From Nitrospirae bacterium RBG_13_39_12 (GTDB lineage Bacteria; Nitrospirota; Thermodesulfovibrionia; Thermodesulfovibrionales; SM23-35), in contig MHEF01000098.1 of NCBI GenBank assembly GCA_001805125.1, positions 845 through 11,523 of the forward strand: a DNA stretch of 10,679 nucleotides, written 5' to 3'. Shown in pieces: positions 1 through 6,901 of the stretch; position 1 is the stretch's first letter, and every line of letters begins with the position of its first letter. The notes beneath the pieces are model-generated. The model ran no database searches, was not told the origin of the DNA, and worked only from the letters and a program-made list of their open reading frames with translations. The translations under genes were made by a program, and so were the position numbers.

Positions 1-128
1 ATGTCGAGGTTATGGAGAATTGCTACAGGTTTTCCCCTATCAGTCACAATTACTTTTTCGCCCTGTTTTGCAAGTCCAAGATAGTGGGTCAATCTGGTTT
101 TTAACTCTTTCACGCCGACCATTTCCAT
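1..128 (-). CDS. Phd/YefM-family type II antitoxin, N-terminal part (cut by window edge)
   Basis: This reading frame was found by hand at the window edge. The first 42 residues begin MEMVGVKELKTRL and continue with a segment containing GLAKQGEKVIVTDRGKPVA. That is the usual Phd/YefM antitoxin start: a short helix (KELKTRLTHYL) followed by the beta strands that form the DNA-binding dimer. Family knowledge: such proteins bind their own operator and neutralise a partner toxin, often RelE/ParE or VapC/Doc type. The ATG at 126-128 is supported by AAAGGAG (136-142) seven bases upstream. The C-terminal toxin-binding tail and any toxin gene would lie left of position 1 and cannot be seen. A consensus promoter and a palindrome lie just upstream, which fits autoregulation. 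Confidence 0.85.
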   Translation of the reverse strand, partial: MEMVGVKELKTRLTHYLGLAKQGEKVIVTDRGKPVAILHNLD

Positions 129-142
129 ACGTTAACTCCTTT

Positions 143-178
143 GTAACTATTGTAGTTACTTTATGAATTATTTGTCAA
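143..178 (-). promoter_or_regulatory. Promoter and palindromic operator of the antitoxin gene
   Basis: Read on the minus strand, TTGACA (178-173) and TACAAT (154-149) are separated by 18 bases, a near-consensus sigma70-type promoter. The -10 box lies inside a perfect inverted repeat, GTAACTA-TTG-TAGTTAC (143-159). The SD AAAGGAG begins one base past this palindrome, so the 5' leader is very short. A repressor bound to the palindrome would block the -10 region. Binding of the Phd-like protein here is inferred from the family, not shown. Confidence 0.7.
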
Positions 179-193
179 GGTTAAGGTCTCCCT

Positions 194-210
194 TTGGGGT
201 CAGGTCTTCA
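194..210 (+). repeat. Left terminal inverted repeat of the RAYT element
   Basis: TTGGGGTCAGGTCTTCA is the exact reverse complement of 1212-1228. Its last three bases (208-210) are the complement of the transposase TGA stop, so the end of the element is partly coding. Confidence 0.8.
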
Positions 211-1173
211 TTCTTCACTTAATAGCTCTTCTTCCATTTCCTGCACAATCTTTTTTAGCCCTTTGTTTTTCCTCATCTCTTTCTTTAATCTCGATGCCGC
301 TTGGCTTACAGCAGTATATCCTATCCCAAAATGCCCAGCAATATCTTCATTACTTATATCCGTAAGCCTCCTTAAAATATAAAGGCAAATTTTCCTTGCG
401 AGGTTGTCACGCTTCCCAGCCTCTCTTATCTCCTGTTCTCCTGTTTTAAATCTTTTCGCTACAACTGTTATTACATCTTCATATTTAATGCTCCTTATAA
501 GCCTTCTGCTTTCTGGTATCTCTCTGTGCTTCTTTAAACCTCTCTTTTTCTTTATCTCATCCATAAAGTCTTCACTTCCGAGTATCAACCCTGCTTTAAG
601 GTCTTCAAATGGATTCTCCCTTAAGGTTAATCCTTCATCAACAAATGCCTTGTATAGTCTTTTTGCCTTTGCCTCTTCCCTGGAATATTGTCCGAGTATC
701 CACTCAGAGGTAAGCCATTTATTCTTTTTCTCTCTCCCTATATACTCAGGATAACTACTCCATTTGTATTCTTCTGGTCTTCCGGACATTCCTGCCCTGA
801 CAGGGTTTAAGTGGATATACCTGCTTACTGAAAGTAAATATCTCTCTTTCTCTATCAAAAGGCCCTTGTATCTGCCCTGAAAAAGATGCCCAACCCTTCC
901 GTATTTTTTGTTGAAATATCCAGTATAAGTTGCGTTAAGATAATGTATCACTTTTGTGATATTACCTTTAGGTGTTTCTATCAATAGGTGATAATGATTC
1001 CCCATTAATACATATCCATGAATTAGGATACCGTACCTTTGCGGAGGCTCTGCTAAAATGTCGAGAAATTTTTGGTAATCCCATTCTTCTCTATAGATAG
1101 GATTCCTTTCGTTTCCCCTTGCGGTTATATGATAGAGGGCTCCATTATATTCAATCCTTAATGGCCTTGCCAT
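208..1173 (-). CDS. REP-associated tyrosine transposase (RAYT, Y1_Tnp/IS200-like) with C-terminal DnaA-IV-like domain
   Basis: A complete 321-residue Y1 (HUH) transposase that would nick and rejoin single-stranded DNA at REP-like or terminal hairpins. It opens MARPLRIEYNGALYHITARG, the standard RAYT start. The metal-binding HUH motif is GNHYHLL (His60 and His62). The catalytic tyrosine is most likely Tyr119 in SRYIHLNPVRAG, which aligns with the active-site tyrosine of E. coli TnpA-REP. The conserved WSSYPEYIG follows at 138-147. Residues about 231-303 resemble DnaA domain IV, with a basic ARKICLYILRRL helix and a helix-turn-helix ending in YTAVSQAASRL; many RAYTs carry such an extra DNA-binding domain. 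The ATG at 1171-1173 lacks a clear SD. A TTGACA (1208-1203) lies upstream with only a weak -10. All motifs are intact, so the gene may be active. Confidence 0.93.
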   Translation of the reverse strand: MARPLRIEYNGALYHITARGNERNPIYREEWDYQKFLDILAEPPQRYGILIHGYVLMGNHYHLLIETPKGNITKVIHYLNATYTGYFNKKYGRVGHLFQGRYKGLLIEKERYLLSVSRYIHLNPVRAGMSGRPEEYKWSSYPEYIGREKKNKWLTSEWILGQYSREEAKAKRLYKAFVDEGLTLRENPFEDLKAGLILGSEDFMDEIKKKRGLKKHREIPESRRLIRSIKYEDVITVVAKRFKTGEQEIREAGKRDNLARKICLYILRRLTDISNEDIAGHFGIGYTAVSQAASRLKKEMRKNKGLKKIVQEMEEELLSEE

Positions 1174-1211
1174 GAAATATTTTTATCATAAATTGATGCT
1201 TATGTCAAGTT

Positions 1212-1228
1212 TGAAGACCTGACCCCAA
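1212..1228 (-). repeat. Right terminal inverted repeat of the RAYT element
   Basis: TGAAGACCTGACCCCAA is the perfect reverse complement of 194-210. It lies 38 bases upstream of the transposase ATG, next to a TTGACA that could be part of the transposase promoter. Confidence 0.8.
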
Positions 1229-1262
1229 TTACCTTATTGCGTTGTTGATTAACCGGCAACTC

Positions 1263-2048
1263 CTATTTATGCATGTTAGGCCACGGCTCGTCATAACTGG
1301 GGCGTCCGAATGCCACTACGTCCTGGTGATCCGCCAACCCTCGCTCCAAATAAAGATATATACGTATGCCCGGTATGTCCTCCAAGTTCCGAATAGTCAC
1401 GTGCGGTTTTGCTATAGAAATCCCGTAACTTCCAGAAATGAACTGATGGGACTCTTTCTTCAAGTAGTCACGGTATCCGTAGCCCAGCGACGAGTAATCC
1501 TTAAGAATCTCCTGCCATCTATCTTCTCCAATATAGGGAGCCACCTTGTGGACATGCTGACACCAACGCCCATGCGAAGTCGCCACTATAATACCCTGTG
1601 GACTCAGGAATCTGGCCAGGTAAGCTGTCCACCTTCTTGTTACATCCTGCGTTGTGTGCGTAAACAGAGACCCTGCCCATATGAGATCATATTGAGAGCC
1701 GAAGTCGACATCGGTAAGCTCTTCTTGTGAGTAGATGGGTATCGCACCAAAGGTCGAGGCGCAAAAATCCACTCCATCCGTATCCAAGTCACAAGCATGG
1801 AACTCCGCCCCCGAAAATAGATGAATGAGATGCCTAAGCACTCTGCCGTGTCCGCAAGGGACATCGAGAACTTTATTAACCGCTTGGATCTTGCTGGCCA
1901 TCAAGGCAACAGCTATGACTTCCACAGCGCTCCTGCCGACCTCGAAATACCATTGGTCATTCATCGAATCGTTAGGCGAAATCCGCCTATCAACCACAGC
2001 GGCCTCATAGTTTCTGAGTAAGCTTTGGATCAATTGAAAATTATACAT
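1263..2048 (-). CDS. Class I SAM-dependent methyltransferase (MT2)
   Basis: The 261-residue protein has the Rossmann-type SAM-binding fold. Motif I is VLDVPCGHGRVL (residues 60-71). An acidic residue after beta2 appears in ACDLD, and a YDLIWAGSLFTH segment matches motif II/post-motif II. There is no signal peptide or membrane segment, so it should act in the cytosol. The substrate cannot be read from the sequence; the setting at the end of a glycan operon makes a sugar or a glycan terminus likely (inference). The ATG at 2046-2048 is preceded by AGGAGGG (2065-2059) ten bases upstream. A sampled stretch, 1741-1800, has 31/60 G+C, much higher than parts of the GT-C gene upstream, suggesting a different origin. 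It shows no evident sequence similarity to MT1 (4439-5164) and is not a simple duplicate. Confidence 0.88.
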   Translation of the reverse strand: MYNFQLIQSLLRNYEAAVVDRRISPNDSMNDQWYFEVGRSAVEVIAVALMASKIQAVNKVLDVPCGHGRVLRHLIHLFSGAEFHACDLDTDGVDFCASTFGAIPIYSQEELTDVDFGSQYDLIWAGSLFTHTTQDVTRRWTAYLARFLSPQGIIVATSHGRWCQHVHKVAPYIGEDRWQEILKDYSSLGYGYRDYLKKESHQFISGSYGISIAKPHVTIRNLEDIPGIRIYLYLERGLADHQDVVAFGRPSYDEPWPNMHK

Positions 2049-2081
2049 TGATTGTCAACCCTCCTGTAATATCTGTCAAAC

Positions 2082-2096
2082 TGCTTTCATAAAGCA
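2082..2096. other. Short perfect hairpin upstream of MT2
   Basis: TGCTTT-CAT-AAAGCA is a perfect 6-bp inverted repeat with a 3-base loop, 34 bases upstream of the MT2 start and 17 bases before its SD. No T-tract follows it on the minus strand, so it is not a typical intrinsic terminator. It could be an operator half-site pair or an mRNA processing/attenuation hairpin, or chance. Confidence 0.35.
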
Positions 2097-2132
2097 TCGG
2101 TGCGTTCGATATTTCCTTACTTCCCTTACGGC

Positions 2133-2177
2133 TCAGAGTTTTCTACCGATCAGAACTTCGACATATTCCACCCGTAA
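2133..2177 (-). pseudogene. 3'-end relic of an MT1-like methyltransferase gene
   Basis: In one minus frame this reads LRVEYVEVLIGRKL followed by TGA. The intact methyltransferase MT1 (4439-5164) ends IRAEYVEVLISRKL followed by TGA. At DNA level 2131-2174 matches 4437-4480 at 38 of 44 positions, including GGCTCAG around and after the stop, in the same orientation. No further similarity is visible upstream, where the GT-C gene stop (2182-2184) is only a few bases away. It is therefore a tail of a lost homologue, not a functional gene. It sits between GT-C#2 and MT2 and mirrors the relic at 5164-5287. Confidence 0.75.
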
Positions 2178-2181
2178 AGCT

Positions 2182-4371
2182 TCAGGATGGATTTTTCAGC
2201 GCATTGTTTGGCGTCAATCTCCTTATGGTCTGTATTTTTTCATCATACACGAGAACTATGTTCTCCTCATCTCTGGCAAGCCGGTGTAATCGATCCTTCG
2301 TTATCAGCTTATGTCCGTGGCATGTTATTACATTTGGATTTTCAGTTCTATAAGCTACAATTGTGCCAATTAGGTTTGTCGGGTATGACAATCTAATAGC
2401 GTAATCGATGGCATTCCGAAACACATAAGCATCGGGCCATCCGAAATCATTATCGCTGTAAATTCCATCGGGCAGATTCACATAATAAATGTTTTGGCCC
2501 CACTTCTCCTCGGGAAGATATCTTTTCGTATCACTAATAATGTTCCTTGTTAGCTCTGAGGCCGTTTCCCAATGATAATACTGAGCATTTAAAAACTTAA
2601 TATTTATTGGTAAACTCGCTACAATAAAAAAAATAATCGCTAAATGAAATAAATCTTTAACATAATTCTTAGATTTTGCAAAGAGCGATAAATTTGTGAT
2701 GAGCAAATTCCCGAGTATTATTGATGAAAAAACGGACGGAAGGTAAAAATACCTTGCCTGCATTCCTGTGGCTATGCTTTGTGGAAAAACATAGCTCAGA
2801 ATACAACCAAAGAGGAAAAGGTATTTTACCGCTTCAGAATTAAATATTGCATTGTCTTTGCTTAAGTTTCTTTGTCCCCTATATTTTTTTATAAGCAAAA
2901 AGCTTATTAGTCCAACAGCTAATAGCACAAGATATTTACGGTAATTCCATTGTGAAGTCATTCCGTAAGGGTAAGGAACAAATAAATACCATAATGTGCC
3001 CAAAATTGTTTTAGCGATGTCGCCCATTGTCTGCGTATTCACAATGAAATGTTGTTTAATCGATTGCTTTAATATAAAAAAGAATATTAACGTGATGAAA
3101 AGAGGTATATATTTTTTGCTCTTCAATACTAATAACCTTGCTCGTTTCAACCCGGACAATTGCTGTTCATTTAAATGATTTGACATTACTATCTCGCAGA
3201 AGATACATGCCCCCAATAGAGTAATGCCCTGCTCCATCGTGAATACAGCGAGCACAAAAGGTATTACAAAAAGCGCATAGGATATTGCACTTTTTTCCTT
3301 TAAATAAGTTATAAAGAATAAAAGAGTGAGAATATAAAAAAAGGTCAATAAAATATAAAAGATTCCGGTAATCCAGTAAATAACCTCATAGTTCATAAAG
3401 TAGGTTGCAAATAGAAGGCTCGCAGCCAGTGAGGTCCATTTATTACAAAATAGAGTTTGAGCCAGCTTAAATACCAAAAGAACGTTTAAAATATGCAAAG
3501 CTAATGTAATAAAATGATAATAAAGAGAATTAAACCCGGCTATGCCATTTCCTAAATAAAATATAAAGAATTGTGTTACAGGATTCACATGGTAGGATGC
3601 TGACGTCGAGAATACATCTTTTAAATAGCGATATCTCCAGACAAACCAAAAGTCATCGCTTAGAAAATATAAATAAAGTTTTTGATAATTCAACATGAAT
3701 ACAAACGCAGCAATAAAAACAATAAGATATTTTTGTTTAACATCCACATCCGAAAAAAAATCTAATAGTTTTTTAACATTGATCGTTTTAAGAAGCCAGA
3801 AAAAAAGAAAAGAGCTCAAAAAAAACGAGGAAACTGCCGCTATTATCATGAGTGAGCTTATTTCATTCACTGAAGGAACAGGTGCAGCAGTAAACAAATA
3901 AGGATATTTTCCCGCAGATTCTACCAAGACAGAATTATTCACCATCTCAAATCTATTTATGTCTATCGGACGAAAATCCTTCAAAATATCATCCGGTAAC
4001 CACTTATGGTGTCTACCCAAGAAGCTTGATATTTCTATAGACTTAATAAAGACGGTACCGGGCTCAATAAGCGGATATATGCGGAAAGATCTGAGACGAC
4101 CCGCCGGAAGTCTCAACTTTACAGCCTGAAAATCATCGCTGCCATTTATCCCTTGAGTCACTTTGTACTTTTCATCGTATCCTTTGCCGATATCGTAATA
4201 GACCTCGACAAGAATTCTTTTCTCTGTTTTGACCTGAATAGTAAGCCATTGAGGCAAGCTATAATGCCGGGGAATATACTGGCTTAAAAAAAAGGAGGTT
4301 AACACAAATATCAAGAAGAGCAATAGGAATCTTGGATCAAATAATTTTCTTAAGATAAAACCGACATTCAT
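2182..4371 (-). CDS. Large integral-membrane GT-C-type glycosyltransferase with N-terminal periplasmic beta domain (GT-C#2)
   Basis: The 729-residue membrane protein has a first TM helix at about 15-31. A soluble, strand-rich region follows (about 33-170; for example LRSFRIYPLIEPGTVFIKSIEIS), resembling the small beta-sandwich insert of some polysaccharide glycosyltransferases. Many TM helices then run from about 171 to 610, and a soluble C-terminal tail follows. The loop after the third TM helix carries FLSDDFWFVW (Asp239-Asp240), the acidic pair expected of GT-C enzymes (PMT/ArnT-like) that use polyprenyl-phosphate sugars outside the membrane. The function is predicted from topology and motif; the sugar and acceptor are unknown. 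The gene is strikingly AT-rich in places (3301-3360 has 9/60 G+C). ATG 4369-4371 lies at the expected +1 of a perfect promoter; an AAGGA 11 bases upstream could serve read-through transcripts. It is flanked by a direct repeat of the MT1 3' end. Confidence 0.85.
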   Translation of the reverse strand: MNVGFILRKLFDPRFLLLFLIFVLTSFFLSQYIPRHYSLPQWLTIQVKTEKRILVEVYYDIGKGYDEKYKVTQGINGSDDFQAVKLRLPAGRLRSFRIYPLIEPGTVFIKSIEISSFLGRHHKWLPDDILKDFRPIDINRFEMVNNSVLVESAGKYPYLFTAAPVPSVNEISSLMIIAAVSSFFLSSFLFFWLLKTINVKKLLDFFSDVDVKQKYLIVFIAAFVFMLNYQKLYLYFLSDDFWFVWRYRYLKDVFSTSASYHVNPVTQFFIFYLGNGIAGFNSLYYHFITLALHILNVLLVFKLAQTLFCNKWTSLAASLLFATYFMNYEVIYWITGIFYILLTFFYILTLLFFITYLKEKSAISYALFVIPFVLAVFTMEQGITLLGACIFCEIVMSNHLNEQQLSGLKRARLLVLKSKKYIPLFITLIFFFILKQSIKQHFIVNTQTMGDIAKTILGTLWYLFVPYPYGMTSQWNYRKYLVLLAVGLISFLLIKKYRGQRNLSKDNAIFNSEAVKYLFLFGCILSYVFPQSIATGMQARYFYLPSVFSSIILGNLLITNLSLFAKSKNYVKDLFHLAIIFFIVASLPINIKFLNAQYYHWETASELTRNIISDTKRYLPEEKWGQNIYYVNLPDGIYSDNDFGWPDAYVFRNAIDYAIRLSYPTNLIGTIVAYRTENPNVITCHGHKLITKDRLHRLARDEENIVLVYDEKIQTIRRLTPNNALKNPS

Positions 4372-4376
4372 GCGTC

Positions 4377-4404
4377 ATTATATCCTTATAAGACAGATTG
4401 TCAA
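4377..4404 (-). promoter_or_regulatory. Consensus promoter for GT-C#2, possibly giving a leaderless mRNA
   Basis: On the minus strand TTGACA (4404-4399) and TATAAT (4382-4377) are exact consensus boxes separated by 16 bases. Only five bases (GACGC) separate TATAAT from the ATG at 4371-4369, so transcription should start at or very near the start codon. It lies in the 67-base gap after MT1 and would give the GT-C gene its own expression apart from the operon. Confidence 0.6.
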
Positions 4405-4436
4405 AATCAGCGACAGGCCCCTGACCGTCCACCATG

Positions 4437-4480
4437 GCTCAGAGCTTTCTACTAATCAGGACTTCGACATATTCTGCCCG
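4437..4480 (-). repeat. Direct-repeat copy in the intact MT1 3' end
   Basis: This 44-base segment covers the last MT1 codons and the stop. It recurs at 2131-2174 in the same orientation with 6 differences (38/44). The two copies bracket GT-C#2 exactly, with nothing else between them. Confidence 0.75.
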
Positions 4481-5164
4481 AATACCTAAATCAAGATTAT
4501 CGACAAAAAAAATCGTCGATAATAAACCGCTGCTCATGAAAATAAAGTCACATATATCATAACCCCAGTGCATTGTCACAAGAGAACCTTTAGTGTCAAT
4601 AGGGTTGCCGTGGTACTCAGGTTCCCGCAGGTAATTTATATTACCGCTTACATCCCTTTGCGCCCAAACCTCGGACGGCTTTTCTTTGTTTACTAAAGGA
4701 ACGGTAAATATGTGCGCACCACCTTGTTCCAAGGTCCTCCCGATTTCCGTAAATGCCCTGGCCGGGTCGAATATATGCTCCATTACATCCTGGGTAATCA
4801 CTAAATCAAAATATTCATCCGGAAACGTCTGACTTTCCAAGTCCTCATTCCGGAAACCGCTTGGATGAATTTCTCCCGGCTGGAAATCTGGGAAAAAATG
4901 GGTTGGCACATATAGGTTACAATATTTCTTAAGTTTTGTGCTGGCACCCCGGGCAAGTGGAGCTGATTCATGGATGCGAAGTTCCCTCCAGTGTGGATAA
5001 TAACGTTCAATGCAGAACATCAGGGCTCTCTCCCTCGGGATCGAGCGACATTTCTTGCACAGATAGTGATCTCTCAACCATTCGTAATCAGAAGAAAACG
5101 TTGTTTCAGAGTCACAGATTATGCAGTAACCAGCGTTCGATATGAACGGTTTCTGGACACTCAT
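4439..5164 (-). CDS. SAM-dependent methyltransferase with N-terminal zinc-ribbon-like motif (MT1)
   Basis: I chose ATG 5162-5164 (241 residues, starting MSVQKPF). It has GGAGAAG (5177-5171) six bases upstream and overlaps the stop of the GT2 relic as TGATG. The frame is open to 5206, but the 14 extra residues are antisense-free relic coding DNA read in another frame. The N-terminus has Cys14-Cys17 (CIIC) and Cys36-Cys39 (CKKC), a probable zinc ribbon. A methyltransferase core follows: RIHESAPLARGAS stands where glycine-rich motif I is expected, and FDLVITQDVMEHIFDP is a clear motif II/post-II region. A sequence like GGAHIFTVPLV follows. This type is common in surface-polysaccharide clusters (family knowledge). 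The substrate is unknown. The shared TGATG shows it was once translationally coupled to a GT2 gene. Confidence 0.85.
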   Translation of the reverse strand: MSVQKPFISNAGYCIICDSETTFSSDYEWLRDHYLCKKCRSIPRERALMFCIERYYPHWRELRIHESAPLARGASTKLKKYCNLYVPTHFFPDFQPGEIHPSGFRNEDLESQTFPDEYFDLVITQDVMEHIFDPARAFTEIGRTLEQGGAHIFTVPLVNKEKPSEVWAQRDVSGNINYLREPEYHGNPIDTKGSLVTMHWGYDICDFIFMSSGLLSTIFFVDNLDLGIRAEYVEVLISRKL

Positions 5165-5287
5165 CAATATCTTCTCCATCGCGATTTCATTGCATGGAAA
5201 TACCACCTCAAATATTCAGGTGCCCATTTAATAATCTTGAATCTTGATTTACCTTCCTGCCTGTCCATCCAGACGCAAGGAACCTGA
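5164..5287 (-). pseudogene. 3'-end relic of a DPM1-like GT2 glycosyltransferase gene
   Basis: One minus frame encodes the tail of a family 2 glycosyltransferase: DRQEGKSRFKIIKWAPEYL, then RWYFHAMKSRWRRY and TGA. The intact GT2 at 6902-7618 has DRQEGKSRFKILKWAPKYL in the same place. DNA at 5192-5272 matches 6936-7016 at 67 of 81 positions, same orientation, with only 4 amino-acid changes in 27 codons, so most differences are silent. The frame could start at an ATG at 5293-5295 (43 residues), but it has no good SD and lacks the whole catalytic domain. Its TGA overlaps the MT1 ATG and it contains MT1's SD, a likely reason for its survival. Confidence 0.85.
5171..5177 (-). promoter_or_regulatory. 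Ribosome binding site of MT1, inside the GT2 relic
   Basis: GGAGAAG lies six bases before ATG 5164-5162. It decides the MT1 start in favour of MSVQKP over the longer frame beginning at 5206, and shows the relic still serves translation of MT1. Confidence 0.65.
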
Positions 5288-5379
5288 TCACCCATAATCA
5301 AATACTTGATATTCTTTCTCTGCAGATATTTTTAACCCTATAGTGGAAAATCAACCCCACCCCGCACGGCCGTATCGTA

Positions 5380-6810
5380 TCAAGGATGTTCTTTCTTCTC
5401 TCCTGTATTAACTGCCGGAATCCCGGATTGACTATATCCAAATCGACCGATATTGGCCTCTTTTAACAGCGACAAGCCCTTTTCAACGGCCTCGCGAGTA
5501 TCACTTTGATCTACGTAAAATAGATCGGAAGTATGCACGATAGACATTTGATGCAGCGTCATCCCCCCAAGAAGATCTCGATCAACAGCCAGCAATCGTT
5601 TTTCTGTGCATTTTCCCATATCTAATGCAACCGGAAGGCTTGTAAAAAAAACAATGCCGAATGCAACAGCCATTAGGCCTTGCAGAAATATTTTAACGAC
5701 CCTGTGGCGATAAAGCTCAAAGGCGAAATACTGACATATAAATAGAGGTACTGCAAGCAAGGAATAATGCATCTCAAGACCCTGCTCCCAACCCCGACTA
5801 CCCCTGCCATATCCTATAGAAGCCACAAGAAGTAGAATACTAATCGTGAAAACCAGGTAATGGATTCTTAGCTCACCCATATCCGAGACGAAAAAGTTTC
5901 TAAGACCTAATATACGAAGGAACCTTGTTGGCATTATTGCCATCAATCCGGATGCAATAAAAAATAATAATAGAATTTTTGCATCAATTCTGGCGCCAAA
6001 CTTTGCCCCGAGTGGAGAAGTAAACACATTAGCGCTTGTCACGAAAAACTCATAAGGAGTGTGGCTGGTAAAGGGGGACGGGGACCCGCGCAGAGAAAAC
6101 TTAAACAGTATTAGTGCGCCAATGCAAAGTGAAGCTCCGGATAGAAGCAGCATTATCAGGCCAGGCGCATAATTCTTTTGACGTATCACTCTAAGAGAGA
6201 TCACGACAAGGTATACACTTATCAAAAACGCGGGTACCAGACCATTGACACCGCACAATGGTAGCAAGAGTATCAACACACCCATTGCAATTGCTTTGTA
6301 TAAAGTCCAGGGGGTATTTTTAAACCCTTGCTGTGTAAAAATGGCAAAGATTAATAATAAAATAGTTGTTGAAGATATAAACTGAAAATGAAAGCCCCAA
6401 AAATATACGCCATGGCTTAAGTGTAAAAGAGAAAATATTAAGAACATGTCAGACAATCTGGCCGTCCCCCTAATCGATACTATGGAACGAAGGATTGTGT
6501 AGCAGGCGAGAGAGAGAATAATCGCGTTAACCAATATATGAATTCGAAAATCCCCCAAAGAAAACTTTGATACAATAAAATACGCTGCCTTTAGGAGCGG
6601 AATTACATGCTCACCATGGGGTCTAAACAACTCTTCAAGATTAAGCGATGCCGTCCCTGTTATTAAAGGAATAAGATGCCACTCATCTGACCACGGATAA
6701 TAGTTCCCATATCGAATTAAAATGAAACAGATAAAGGATGCAGCAACAATAAATGCTGCCTTTACAATATACTCATAATTTATTCGACCAGCACATTCAC
6801 GCCAATTCAT
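5380..6810 (-). CDS. Integral-membrane GT-C-like glycosyltransferase (GT-C#1)
   Basis: From the chosen ATG (6808-6810) the protein has 476 residues and starts MNWRECAG. A TTG at 6831 would add 7 residues; neither start has a convincing SD. The first TM helix (about 15-33) leads into a loop with YPWSDEWHLIP (residues 38-48), giving the acidic Asp42-Glu43 pair. The RPHGEHVIPLL signature follows at about 63-72. This 'SDEW...H-x-EH-x-IPL' arrangement occurs in uncharacterised bacterial membrane glycosyltransferases related to GT-C/PMT enzymes. About ten or more hydrophobic helices follow, then a soluble tail from about 400 (after VALDMGKCTEKRL). It probably transfers a sugar from a polyprenyl phosphate on the outer membrane face, with the GT2 upstream as donor maker (inference). 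It is bracketed by direct repeats of the GT2 3' end. Confidence 0.8.
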   Translation of the reverse strand: MNWRECAGRINYEYIVKAAFIVAASFICFILIRYGNYYPWSDEWHLIPLITGTASLNLEELFRPHGEHVIPLLKAAYFIVSKFSLGDFRIHILVNAIILSLACYTILRSIVSIRGTARLSDMFLIFSLLHLSHGVYFWGFHFQFISSTTILLLIFAIFTQQGFKNTPWTLYKAIAMGVLILLLPLCGVNGLVPAFLISVYLVVISLRVIRQKNYAPGLIMLLLSGASLCIGALILFKFSLRGSPSPFTSHTPYEFFVTSANVFTSPLGAKFGARIDAKILLLFFIASGLMAIMPTRFLRILGLRNFFVSDMGELRIHYLVFTISILLLVASIGYGRGSRGWEQGLEMHYSLLAVPLFICQYFAFELYRHRVVKIFLQGLMAVAFGIVFFTSLPVALDMGKCTEKRLLAVDRDLLGGMTLHQMSIVHTSDLFYVDQSDTREAVEKGLSLLKEANIGRFGYSQSGIPAVNTGEKKEHP

Positions 6811-6901
6811 AGTCTTGCTTTTTATTGTCAATTATAATCCATCTCAAGCCAAAAATCTTTAAGTTCTGGGAGTCGACAGACATAATATCTTTAATATTTT
6901 T

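Larger units (their letters stand above)
194..1228 (-). mobile_element. RAYT-type single-gene element bounded by 17-bp inverted repeats
   Basis: The Y1 transposase gene (208-1173) is bracketed by perfect inverted copies of TTGGGGTCAGGTCTTCA (194-210) and its complement (1212-1228). The left copy contains the transposase stop codon. GGGGTCAGG-like ends are typical of RAYT genes scattered in Nitrospirota and Desulfobacterota genomes (general knowledge). No target-site duplication is evident just outside the repeats, as expected for HUH/Y1 single-strand transposition, so the true element limits are inferred from the repeats. It separates the methyltransferase at 1263-2048 from the antitoxin promoter. 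Confidence 0.7.

Noticed and set aside
1229..1262. Weak inverted repeat GTTG...CAAC after the MT2 stop as a terminator
   Set aside because: Only a 4-bp stem with a long loop and no T-tract on the transcribed strand.
1242..1730. 162-residue open frame on the plus strand
   Set aside because: It lies antisense to the well-supported methyltransferase MT2, has no recognisable motif and no convincing SD; a shadow frame.
5165..5206. 14-residue N-terminal extension of MT1
   Set aside because: It overlaps the GT2 relic coding DNA in another frame, and a good SD supports the ATG at 5164.
5300..5379. Possible terminator after GT-C#1
   Set aside because: The only palindrome is the short ACGGCCGT; no stem followed by a T-run is visible.
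6826..6836. TATAAT followed by TTGACA upstream of GT-C#1
   Set aside because: The TATAAT lacks a plausible -35 box and the TTGACA lacks a -10 at proper spacing, so I do not call a promoter.
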